From an uncultured Holophagales bacterium (lineage in GTDB: Bacteria; Acidobacteriota; Thermoanaerobaculia; UBA5066), in NCBI GenBank assembly GCA_937864895.1, contig CALMDF010000195.1:1-5247 (forward strand): a stretch of DNA of 5,247 bases, written 5' to 3'. The notes beneath the pieces are model-generated. The model was given only the letters and a program-made list of their open reading frames with translations, was not told the origin of the DNA and made no database searches. The position numbers and the translations under genes are program-made. Position 1 is the first letter of the stretch. Each line of letters begins with the position of its first letter. Below, in pieces: positions 1-5,247 of this stretch.

Positions 1-1
1 C

Positions 2-1093
2 CTCGGGCCGGAGCTCGGCCTGCCTCGGCCCGGCACGGCGATCGCCTGCGGCGACAGCCACACTTCCACCCACGGGGCTTTCGGCGCGATCGCCTTCGGC
101 ATCGGCACCTCGCAGGTCCGCGACGTCCTCGCTTCCCAGTGCCTCGCGCTCGACCCGCTGAGAGTTCGGCGGATCGACGTCGACGGCGCGCTCGGGACGG
201 GCGTCACCGCCAAGGACGTCATCCTGGAGATCCTCCGCCGCCTCGGTGTGAACGGCGGCGTCGGCTTCGCGTACGAGTACGGCGGCTCGGCGGTGGACGC
301 GATGTCGATGGAAGAGCGGATGACCCTCTGCAACATGTCGATCGAGGGGGGCGCCCGCGCGGGTTACGTGAACCCCGACGAGACCACGTTCGCCTACCTG
401 AAGGGCCGCCCCTTCGCGCCGAAGGGTGAAGCGTGGGACGCGGCCGTCGAGCGCTGGCGTTCACTCGCCTCGGGCCCCGGCGCCGCCTACGACGACCGCT
501 TCCGCCTCGACGCCTCCTTCGTCGAACCGACGGTCACCTGGGGCATCAACCCGGGCCAGTCCGTTCCCGTCTCGGGACGGGTTCCCCTCCCCGCCGACGT
601 CCCCGACGGCGAGCGCGCCTCGGTGGCCGAGGCCCTCGAGTACATGGGCTTCTCCGGCGGGGAACCGATCGCCGGGACGAGGATCGACGTCGCCTTCGTC
701 GGCTCCTGCACGAACGGCCGCCTCTCCGACCTCCGCGCCGCCGCCGAGGTCATCAGGGGGCGCAGCGTCGCGCCGCATGTCAAGGCCCTCGCCGTCCCGG
801 GCTCCGTCGCCGTCAAGGCCGCCGCCGAGCAGGAGGGCCTCGACGAGGTCTTCCGCGCGGCCGGCTTCGAGTGGAGAAACGCCGGTTGCTCGATGTGCCT
901 CGCGATGAACCCCGACCGCCTCGAAGGTCGTCAGGTCTGCGCGTCCTCCTCCAACCGGAACTTCAAGGGCCGCCAGGGAAGCCCCACGGGGCGGACCCTC
1001 CTGATGAGCCCTGCGATGGTCGCCGCCGCCGCCGTGGCCGGCGAGGTCGTCGACGTGCGAAAGGCTCTCTCTCCCATGCGAGGCAAGCCGTGA
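2..1093 (+). CDS. leuC: 3-isopropylmalate dehydratase large subunit LeuC (5' end missing)
   Basis: This is the large subunit of isopropylmalate isomerase (EC 4.2.1.33), which converts 2-isopropylmalate to 3-isopropylmalate in leucine synthesis, as a cytoplasmic complex with LeuD. The reading frame is open from base 2 and gives 363 residues before the TGA at 1091-1093. Compared with family members of about 466 residues, roughly 110 N-terminal residues lie outside the window. Visible family signatures are [21 protein letters not shown] near the left edge, [11 protein letters not shown], the VGSCTNGR block and [14 protein letters not shown]. The three presumed [4Fe-4S] ligand cysteines are encoded at 707-709, 887-889 and 896-898. 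Their spacing of 60 and 3 residues is that of bacterial LeuC (E. coli type). The C-terminal [10 protein letters not shown] and SPAMVAAAA blocks are intact. The internal GTG at 248 is not a start, because conserved sequence continues upstream of it. Its stop overlaps the leuD start, implying translational coupling. The assignment to LeuC rather than aconitase or homoaconitase rests on the motif set plus the adjacent leuD. Confidence 0.97.
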   Translation, partial: LGPELGLPRPGTAIACGDSHTSTHGAFGAIAFGIGTSQVRDVLASQCLALDPLRVRRIDVDGALGTGVTAKDVILEILRRLGVNGGVGFAYEYGGSAVDAMSMEERMTLCNMSIEGGARAGYVNPDETTFAYLKGRPFAPKGEAWDAAVERWRSLASGPGAAYDDRFRLDASFVEPTVTWGINPGQSVPVSGRVPLPADVPDGERASVAEALEYMGFSGGEPIAGTRIDVAFVGSCTNGRLSDLRAAAEVIRGRSVAPHVKALAVPGSVAVKAAAEQEGLDEVFRAAGFEWRNAGCSMCLAMNPDRLEGRQVCASSSNRNFKGRQGSPTGRTLLMSPAMVAAAAVAGEVVDVRKALSPMRGKP

Positions 1094-1674
1094 GCCGCAT
1101 CGCCCTCGTCCGCGGCACGGCCCTCCCCCTCCGCGGCGACGACGTCGACACGGACCGGATCATCCCGGCCCGCTACCTCAAGGCCGTGACGTTCGAGGGC
1201 CTCGGCGAGCACGCCTTCGAGGACGACCGAAAGGCCCTCGCCGGCGCCCACCCCTTCGACGACGCCCGCTTCGCCTCGGCCACGATCCTCGTCGTCAACC
1301 GGAACTTCGGCTGCGGCTCCTCCCGCGAGCACGCGCCGCAGGCCCTCTACCGGCGGGGGTTCCGCGCCGTCCTGGGAGAGAGCTTCTCGGAGATCTTCTT
1401 CGGGAACTCGGTCGCCCTGGGGCTCCCCTGCCTCACCCTCTCCCGCGAGAACGCTACCGCCCTCCAGGACCTCGCCGAGCGCGAGCCCGGGACTCTCTAC
1501 GAAGTGGACCTCGACGCACTCGTCGTAACGGCCGGGGGGCTGAATGTCGCGGCATCTCTCCCCGCCGCTGCTCGCGACGCCTTCCTCACCGGGCGCTGGG
1601 ACGGCCTCAACCTCCTCCTCGACCATTTCGAGGAGGTCAGGGCCGTCGCTCGAAGGCTGGAAGAGCGAGGGTAG
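1090..1674 (+). CDS. leuD: 3-isopropylmalate dehydratase small subunit LeuD
   Basis: This is the small (swivel-domain) subunit that completes isopropylmalate isomerase with LeuC. It has 194 residues, close to the usual ~200 of bacterial LeuD. The sequence shows [14 protein letters not shown] at residues 17-30, the active-site loop [12 protein letters not shown] at residues 72-83, and [14 protein letters not shown] at about 100-113. The C-terminal tail [13 protein letters not shown] is also typical of the family. The start is taken as GTG at 1090, overlapping the leuC stop as GTGA. It places the DTD motif at the usual distance from the N-terminus, and the open frame upstream of it is only an out-of-frame shadow of leuC. 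A weak purine stretch (GAGG, 1080-1083) precedes it, so coupling to leuC translation is likely. The gene ends in TAG, and I see no intrinsic terminator with a U tract after it. Confidence 0.97.
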   Translation: MSRIALVRGTALPLRGDDVDTDRIIPARYLKAVTFEGLGEHAFEDDRKALAGAHPFDDARFASATILVVNRNFGCGSSREHAPQALYRRGFRAVLGESFSEIFFGNSVALGLPCLTLSRENATALQDLAEREPGTLYEVDLDALVVTAGGLNVAASLPAAARDAFLTGRWDGLNLLLDHFEEVRAVARRLEERG

Positions 1675-1680
1675 GAAACC

Positions 1681-1920
1681 CCGGGGACGGGGACCCGCCG
1701 GGGAGGGGAGGCGGAGGGAAGGGAGCCGAGCCCGTGGGCGGGCCCCCCTCGCCTCCGGCTGCGCGCGGCCGACCCGCTTCCGCCGCCGCTGCGGCCGGGC
1801 GGGGGGCCCGCGCGAACTCGCTTCGCTCAAACAGCGCGCGGGCCTGATCCCCGCCCGGTCCTCGCGACGTCGAGCGGGTCCCCGGCCGTGCTCGAGGTCG
1901 GCTCGGGGGACCCACCCCCG
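1681..1920 (-). repeat. Spacer repeat, left copy (inverted relative to the right copy)
   Basis: Read on the minus strand from 1920 to about 1800, this stretch aligns with the plus strand from 2008 to about 2135. Shared landmarks, in the same order, are a GGG(T)GTCC-like end, TCGAGCAC, CGGGG(C)ACCCGC, CGCGAG, GGATCAGGC, a GAGCG.AGCGAG core and TTCGCGCG.GCCCC. Identity by eye is about 60-70% with small indels, best around GGATCAGGC and the AGCGAG core. The remainder down to 1681 aligns less well but ends in a comparable GGGTCC..CCGG stretch. An 11-base inverted repeat (1738-1748 with 1801-1811) lies inside and could fold. It is probably a diverged, non-coding dispersed repeat of unknown mechanism. 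The minus-strand frame through it has no protein-like character. The outer boundary near 1681 is uncertain. Confidence 0.5.
1683..1723 (+). other. Potential G-quadruplex motif just downstream of leuD
   Basis: Four G-tracts of four lie at 1683-1686, 1689-1692, 1700-1703 and 1705-1708, separated by loops of 2, 7 and 1 bases. Two extra GGG runs follow at 1716-1718 and 1721-1723. This satisfies the common G3+N1-7 quadruplex rule with G4 tracts, on the coding (mRNA) strand, 8 bases past the leuD stop. It could stabilise or define the 3' end of the leuCD transcript, but that is inference. In DNA this rich in G, such motifs also occur by chance. It overlaps the outer end of the left spacer repeat. 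Confidence 0.4.
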
Positions 1921-1959
1921 TGGCTCGGCCGACCGGAGCTTGGCACGGGGCTGAACGGT

Positions 1960-1976
1960 CGAAGAGTCCCTCTTCG
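1960..1976. other. Small hairpin between the two spacer repeats
   Basis: A perfect 7-base-pair stem (CGAAGAG with CTCTTCG) closes a 3-base loop. It lies in the ~80 bases (1921-2002) that separate the two repeat copies. No U tract follows on either strand, so it is not a standard intrinsic terminator. I see no other recognisable feature in this inner segment. It may be unrelated to the repeats. Confidence 0.3.
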
Positions 1977-2002
1977 CGGAGCCTGCACCTGCCGTGATGT
2001 GA

Positions 2003-2283
2003 GCGCTCGGGAGGGGTGTCCTGCGAGCGACGTTCGAGCACCCGCGGGGCACCCGCACGGTTCCGCGAGCAGGCCGCCGGATCAGGCGCGTGCGCGTGTC
2101 TGACGAGCGCAGCGAGGAGTTCGCGCGCGCCCCGGCGGCCCGCGCAGCGGGACCGATGCGGGTCGCGGGAGCGAACGAGGCCATGAACTGCACGGGACCG
2201 CAGATAGAGGGTGGGGGTCCGGGGGGCCGTGCGAAGCCCAGGCCCCCCGGCGAGCGGCGCCGTGGGACACCCCTCCCGGGCGC
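2003..2283 (+). repeat. Spacer repeat, right copy, with terminal inverted repeats
   Basis: This ~281-base segment is bounded by an inverted repeat of 19 positions with one mismatch (2003-2021 with 2265-2283), of which 14 are perfect (2008-2021 with 2265-2278). Its first ~130 bases are homologous to the minus strand of 1800-1920. Inside lies a strong hairpin with a perfect 10-base-pair stem (2219-2228 with 2241-2250) and a 12-base loop. There is no open frame that looks like a protein and no transposase, so the element would have to be non-autonomous (MITE-like) or a REP-like repeat. I do not see an obvious flanking target-site duplication. The terminal inverted repeat is direct evidence of structure; mobility is inference. 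Confidence 0.5.
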
Positions 2284-2358
2284 GGGCCATTGCGACTCCC
2301 CGCCTCCGGTCTCCCCCGCCTGACGGTCCTCCCGTCCCGGTTCCCCGAATTCCCGCGC

Positions 2359-2401
2359 TTGACGATTTCTCTTGACTTGCGGTCTTCATTTCCCGCAAAG
2401 T
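2359..2401 (+). promoter_or_regulatory. Candidate promoter region for the ilv leader and ilvDB
   Basis: The GC-rich spacer becomes clearly less GC-rich here, just before the leader peptide gene. Two -35-like hexamers are visible: TTGACG at 2359-2364 and TTGACT at 2372-2377. Partners at 17-19 bases are poor: CTTCAT at 2384-2389 for the first, and CAAAGT at 2396-2401 for the second, each matching TATAAT at only 3 of 6 positions. The second pair would start the transcript about a dozen bases before the leader ATG. A short inverted repeat, AAAGT (2397-2401) with ACTTT (2408-2412), follows. The location makes biological sense, but the exact promoter is not determined. Confidence 0.4.
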
Positions 2402-2418
2402 CCGCCAACTTTACCCAC

Positions 2419-2559
2419 ATGAGCGACGCGACGACGACCACGGCCCCCGAGACTTTCGTGACGAACAGCCCGTCGTTCGTCCCGGGCACGGCCGTCCTCT
2501 CGATTCTCGTCCTCGTCCTTCTTCTGGTCCTCGTTATCGGCCCTCCGGGGGTCGGTTGA
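2419..2559 (+). CDS. BCAA-rich leader peptide of the ilvDB attenuator
   Basis: This is a 46-codon frame beginning at ATG 2419 and ending at TGA 2557-2559. Residues 26-40 read VLSILVLVLLLVLVI: seven Leu, five Val and two Ile, broken only by one Ser. That is the signature of a leader peptide whose translation senses charged Leu-, Val- and Ile-tRNA, as known for enterobacterial ilv leaders, although the sequence is not evidently homologous to them. Several control codons (CTT twice, GTT, ATT) are ones the neighbouring genes use little, which could sharpen stalling. The N-terminal part is Thr-rich (residues 5-8 are all Thr), making it longer than the ~32-residue classic leaders. The stop codon lies inside the 5' arm of the antiterminator, as the mechanism requires. 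No Shine-Dalgarno sequence is visible upstream, so initiation may be leaderless or weak. The alternative is a small single-span membrane protein, but the RNA structures that follow favour a leader. Confidence 0.85.
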   Translation: MSDATTTTAPETFVTNSPSFVPGTAVLSILVLVLLLVLVIGPPGVG

Positions 2560-2600
2560 TCTAGGCCAGCAGCCTTTCAGAGATCAAACGACCCCCGGGG
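2536..2600 (+). promoter_or_regulatory. Attenuator switch: protector hairpin and antiterminator
   Basis: Two mutually exclusive RNA folds are readable. The antiterminator pairs 2543-2562 with 2581-2600: 18 Watson-Crick pairs, one G-U (2544/2599) and one mismatch (2555/2588), around an 18-base loop that can itself form a 4-pair hairpin (2563-2566 with 2572-2575). Its 3' arm is the 5' arm of the terminator, so the two cannot coexist. A competing protector hairpin pairs 2536-2543 with 2549-2556 (six Watson-Crick and two G-U pairs, 5-base loop) and would sequester the antiterminator 5' arm. Inferred logic: a ribosome stalled on the Leu/Val/Ile codons before about 2530 disrupts the protector, the antiterminator forms and ilvDB is transcribed. 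A ribosome reaching the stop at 2557 covers the 5' arm, so the terminator forms. Confidence 0.85.
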
Positions 2601-2622
2601 AAACCCGGGGGTCTTCGTTTTT
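2586..2622 (+). terminator. Intrinsic terminator of the ilvDB attenuator
   Basis: A perfect 10-base-pair GC-rich stem (2590-2599 with 2604-2613) is closed by a GAAA tetraloop (2600-2603), a stable GNRA-type loop. Five further pairs are possible at the base: AAACG (2586-2590) with CGTTT (2616-2620), where G2590 would pair with either C2613 or C2616. A run of five T follows at 2618-2622. It ends 27 bases before the ilvD start, so it would stop transcription before the structural genes when BCAAs are plentiful. Its 5' arm is shared with the antiterminator, which marks it as a conditional terminator and not the end of an upstream gene. Confidence 0.92.
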
Positions 2623-2649
2623 GGGCGTACCCAGCGGAACGGAGCCACG

Positions 2650-4395
2650 ATGAGGTCGGACGAGATCAAGAAGGGAATCGAGAGAGCGCCGCACCGGAGC
2701 CTGCTCCGGGCCACGGGCGTCGTCGGCGAGGACGACTGGGGCAAGCCGTTCGTCGCGGTCGTCAACTCGTACGTCGACGTCGTCCCCGGGCACGTCCACC
2801 TCCGGGAGTTCGGGCGCCTCGTGAAGGAAGCCGTCCGGGCCGCAGGGGCCGTACCCTTCGAGTTCAACACCATCGGCGTGGACGACGGGATCGCGATGGG
2901 GCACGAGGGGATGAAGTTCTCCCTCCCCTCGCGCGAGCTCATCGCCGACTGCGTCGAGACGATGGTCTCGGCCCACCGGTTCGACGGGATGGTCTGCATC
3001 CCGAACTGCGACAAGATCACCCCGGGGATGCTCATGGCGGCGGTCCGCCTCGACGTCCCGGCGGTGTTCGTCTCGGGCGGCCCGATGGCGACCGGGCGCG
3101 ACGGCGCGGGGAAGGCGATCGACCTCGTCTCCGTCTTCGAGGGAGTGGGAGCCTACCGGGCCGGGGCGATCGGGCCTCAGCGCCTCTCCGAGCTCGAGAA
3201 GAACGCGTGCCCCTCCTGCGGCTCCTGCTCCGGGCTCTTCACGGCGAACTCGATGAATTGCCTCATGGAGGCGCTCGGGCTCGCGCTCCCCTTCAACGGG
3301 ACCGCGCTCGCTCGGACGATCGAGAGGGACGGCATCGCGAAGGCGGCCGCCGGGCGGATCGTGGAGCTCATCGCCGCCGACCTGACCCCCCGGAAGATCG
3401 TCACGCGCGAGGCGATCGACGACGCCTTCGCCCTCGACGTGGCCATGGGCGGCTCGACGAACACGGTGCTCCACACGCTCGCCATTGCCCGCGAGGCGGG
3501 GCTCGACTACCCGATCGAGAGGATCAACGACGTCGCCGACCGGACGCCGCACCTGACGAAGGTCGCCCCGAGCGGCCCGTGGCACATGGACGACGTCCAC
3601 GCCGCCGGAGGGGTTCCGGCGATCCTCGAGCGCCTCGCCGGGCTCGGCCTCCTCCACCTCGACCGCCCGACGGTCGCCGGCACGTTCCGCGAGCACGTTG
3701 CCGGGGCGCCCGCGACGGACGACGACGTGATCCGCCCCGCCGGCAACCCGCACTCCGCGCGCGGCGGCCTCGCCGTCCTCTTCGGATCGCTCGCCCCGGA
3801 AGGGGCCGTCGTCAAGACGGCGGGGGTGACCCCATCGATGCGCCGGCACCGCGGCCCGGCGGTCGTCTTCGAGAGCCAGGAAGCCGCCATGGAGGGGATC
3901 ACGTCGGGCCTCGTGAAGAAGGGGGACGTCGTCGTCCTTCGCAACGAGGGCCCGCGTGGGGGGCCCGGGATGCAGGAGATGCTCTCCCCCACCTCCGCGA
4001 TCATGGGAATGGGTCTCGGCGAGTCGGTCGCCCTCGTCACCGACGGCCGCTTCTCGGGCGGCACGCGCGGCGCCTGCGTCGGCCACGTGAGCCCCGAGGC
4101 GGCCGAGGGCGGTCCCATCGCCTACGTGAGGGAGGGGGACCTCGTCTCCCTCGACCTCGACGCCCGGACGATCGACCTCGAGGTCGACGACGAGGAGATG
4201 GAGCGCCGGCGGGAGTCGCCGCTCCCGCCGCGGCGGGCCGTCGCGAGCCCCTGGCTCCGCCGCTACCGCGCCCTCGTCACGAACGCCGCGCGCGGCGCCG
4301 TCCTCCGGGACGGCGACGAGCTCCTCGCCGCCGGCGGGGCGCGAACGAGGGTAACCAGCCAGGAAGTCGGCCGGACGGCCGGGAGGACCGCATGA
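2650..4395 (+). CDS. ilvD: Dihydroxyacid dehydratase IlvD
   Basis: IlvD (EC 4.2.1.9) dehydrates 2,3-dihydroxyisovalerate and 2,3-dihydroxy-3-methylvalerate to the keto-acid precursors of Val, Leu and Ile. The protein has 581 residues, within the family range. Visible motifs are [19 protein letters not shown] at the N-terminus, PGHVHL (46-51), [13 protein letters not shown] (76-88), [13 protein letters not shown] (118-130), [19 protein letters not shown] (187-205), GGSTNT (267-272), and [11 protein letters not shown] (464-474). Candidate cluster cysteines are C120 and those at 187-193. K122 in CDK matches the carbamylated metal-ligand lysine, and S469 the catalytic serine, of characterised relatives. 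The segment [13 protein letters not shown] has no Cys where [2Fe-2S] relatives have one, so an oxygen-sensitive [4Fe-4S] type is likely but unproven. The start ATG has GGAG at 2641-2644 with 5-base spacing. The stop overlaps ilvB as ATGA. The C-terminal ~15 residues look like a poorly conserved tail. Confidence 0.98.
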   Translation: MRSDEIKKGIERAPHRSLLRATGVVGEDDWGKPFVAVVNSYVDVVPGHVHLREFGRLVKEAVRAAGAVPFEFNTIGVDDGIAMGHEGMKFSLPSRELIADCVETMVSAHRFDGMVCIPNCDKITPGMLMAAVRLDVPAVFVSGGPMATGRDGAGKAIDLVSVFEGVGAYRAGAIGPQRLSELEKNACPSCGSCSGLFTANSMNCLMEALGLALPFNGTALARTIERDGIAKAAAGRIVELIAADLTPRKIVTREAIDDAFALDVAMGGSTNTVLHTLAIAREAGLDYPIERINDVADRTPHLTKVAPSGPWHMDDVHAAGGVPAILERLAGLGLLHLDRPTVAGTFREHVAGAPATDDDVIRPAGNPHSARGGLAVLFGSLAPEGAVVKTAGVTPSMRRHRGPAVVFESQEAAMEGITSGLVKKGDVVVLRNEGPRGGPGMQEMLSPTSAIMGMGLGESVALVTDGRFSGGTRGACVGHVSPEAAEGGPIAYVREGDLVSLDLDARTIDLEVDDEEMERRRESPLPPRRAVASPWLRRYRALVTNAARGAVLRDGDELLAAGGARTRVTSQEVGRTAGRTA

Positions 4396-5247
4396 AGAGA
4401 ACCGGAGCGCAGATCGTCTGGGAATGTCTCGTCCGCGAGGGCGTCGACACCGTTTTCGGGTATCCGGGCGGGGCGATCCTCCCGATCTACGACGCGATGA
4501 TGGATTACCCGGTCCGGCACGTTCTCGTCCGGCACGAGCAGGGGGCGGCGCACGCAGCCGACGGCTACGCCCGGGCGAGCGGCCGTGTCGGCGTCGCCCT
4601 CGGCACCTCGGGCCCGGGAGCCACGAACCTCGTCACCGGCATCGCCACGGCGATGCTCGACTCGATTCCCGTCGTCTTCATCACGGGCCAGGTCCCTTCG
4701 AAGGTCCTCGGGACGGACGCCTTCCAGGAAGCGGACATCGTCGGCATCACGATGCCCGTCACGAAGCACAACGTCCTCGTGACGCGCATCGAGGACCTCG
4801 CCCCCGCCCTCGTCGAGGCTTTCCAGATCGCCCGCTCCGGCCGACCCGGGCCGGTCCTCGTCGACGTCTGCAAGGACGTCCAGCAGGCGACGATGGAGCT
4901 CCGCTGGCCCGAGGCGGTCGAGTCCACCCGCCGCCGCGCCCTCCCCCCGCTGAAGCGGAGCGACCTCAGGAAGGCCGCCGAGCTCATCGCCGCTGCCGAG
5001 CGCCCCGTCATCCTCGCCGGGCACGGCGTCGTCGAGTCCGGCGCGACCCCCGTTCTCACGGCCTTCGCCGAAAAGACCGGGACGCCCGTGGCCCTGACGC
5101 TCCTCGGCCTCGGCGGGTTCCCGCGCAGCCACCCCCTCTGCCTCGGGATGATGGGGATGCACGGGGAGGCGTACGTCAACACGGCGATCCAGGAAGCCGA
5201 CCTCCTCCTCGCCTTCGGGATGCGGTTCGACGACCGCGTCACCGGGA
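4392..5247 (+). CDS. ilvB: Acetolactate synthase large (catalytic) subunit IlvB (3' end missing)
   Basis: This is acetohydroxyacid synthase (EC 2.2.1.6), the ThDP-dependent first common step of BCAA synthesis. It condenses pyruvate with pyruvate or 2-ketobutyrate. The first 285 residues are present, about half of the usual ~560-590. Seen in order: [15 protein letters not shown] (21-35), the catalytic glutamate E49 in [25 protein letters not shown] (71-80), the [15 protein letters not shown] loop (99-113), and TRPGP-like [14 protein letters not shown] (149-162). The central domain then begins and contains LGMMGMHG (251-258) and [15 protein letters not shown] at the edge. The residue before TSGPG is Gly where Ala is frequent. 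The C-terminal metal/ThDP-binding domain lies outside the window. The start ATG overlaps the ilvD stop and is preceded by GGAGG at 4382-4386, spaced 5 bases. A regulatory subunit gene (ilvN/ilvH) may follow, but cannot be seen here. The symbol could equally be ilvI or ilvG by naming convention. Confidence 0.96.
   Translation, partial: MKRTGAQIVWECLVREGVDTVFGYPGGAILPIYDAMMDYPVRHVLVRHEQGAAHAADGYARASGRVGVALGTSGPGATNLVTGIATAMLDSIPVVFITGQVPSKVLGTDAFQEADIVGITMPVTKHNVLVTRIEDLAPALVEAFQIARSGRPGPVLVDVCKDVQQATMELRWPEAVESTRRRALPPLKRSDLRKAAELIAAAERPVILAGHGVVESGATPVLTAFAEKTGTPVALTLLGLGGFPRSHPLCLGMMGMHGEAYVNTAIQEADLLLAFGMRFDDRVTG

Noticed and set aside
1675..1700. An intrinsic terminator right after leuD formed by the CCCCGGGG-rich sequence
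   Set aside because: Several short GC pairings are possible, but there is no defined stem-loop followed by a T run.
931..2193. A 420-codon minus-strand frame antisense to leuC/leuD and extending into the spacer
   Set aside because: It is the mirror of conserved coding sequence on the plus strand, has low-complexity composition and shows no family motif.
1637..2398. A 253-codon open frame on the minus strand across the leuD-ilv spacer
   Set aside because: Composition is Arg/Pro/Gly/Ala-rich with no recognisable domain. The frame crosses both inverted repeat copies and runs antisense into the end of leuD. Long stop-free frames are expected by chance at this GC content.
2290..2559. An 89-codon version of the leader ORF starting at 2290
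   Set aside because: The upstream part overlaps the candidate promoter, has no ribosome site and looks non-coding. The ATG at 2419 fits the attenuator arrangement better.
2419..2559. A genuine small membrane protein encoded by the leader frame
   Set aside because: The hydrophobic segment would fit one membrane span. However, the exact overlap of its stop with the antiterminator and the BCAA codon density are better explained by attenuation. It is not formally excluded.
2536..2622. A T-box riboswitch as the explanation for the terminator/antiterminator pair
   Set aside because: No T-box consensus (AGGGUGGNACCGCG-like) or stem I architecture is visible, whereas a BCAA-codon leader peptide directly overlaps the antiterminator.
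2584..4086. A 500-codon minus-strand frame antisense to ilvD
   Set aside because: ilvD on the plus strand has full family motifs throughout. The antisense frame is rich in Arg, Asp, Glu, Gly and His, as expected from a shadow of GC-rich codons.
4263..5162. Minus-strand frames antisense to the end of ilvD and ilvB
   Set aside because: The plus-strand IlvB protein is unmistakable, and the antisense products are low-complexity shadows.

Overview
This window is a branched-chain amino acid (BCAA) biosynthesis locus on the plus strand of a very GC-rich bacterium. Third codon positions are almost always G or C, and Leu is mostly CTC and Val mostly GTC. The enzymes are conserved orthologues, so the sequence alone does not fix the phylum. 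An Acidobacteriota-, Myxococcota- or Gemmatimonadota-like GC-rich lineage would fit, but this is a weak inference.

Layout. (1) Positions 2-1093 hold the 3' three quarters of leuC, cut by the left edge, joined by a 4-base GTGA overlap to a complete leuD (1090-1674). Together they encode isopropylmalate isomerase of leucine synthesis. (2) Positions 1675-2418 are a 744-base spacer with no credible gene. It contains a G-quadruplex-type motif just after leuD, and two diverged copies of a ~240-280 base repeat in inverted orientation. The spacer ends in a short, less GC-rich stretch carrying -35-like hexamers. (3) Positions 2419-2622 look like a complete transcription attenuator. A 46-codon leader peptide has 14 of 15 consecutive codons for Leu, Val or Ile. 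It is followed by a competing protector hairpin, a 20-position antiterminator pairing, and a GAAA-capped intrinsic terminator with a U tract. (4) Positions 2650-4395 hold a complete ilvD (dihydroxyacid dehydratase), joined by an ATGA overlap to ilvB (4392 to the right edge), the acetolactate synthase large subunit, which is cut about halfway.

How it works together. IlvB makes acetohydroxyacids from pyruvate or 2-ketobutyrate. IlvD makes the 2-keto acids of Val and Ile (2-ketoisovalerate also feeds Leu). LeuCD isomerises isopropylmalate on the Leu branch. The attenuator sits 28 bases upstream of ilvD, so it would raise ilvDB expression when charged Leu-, Val- or Ile-tRNA runs short. No clear intrinsic terminator is visible between leuD and the attenuator, so any read-through from leuCD would be gated by it as well. 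The attenuator, with its long leader peptide, is the most interesting element. The paired spacer repeats are the second.
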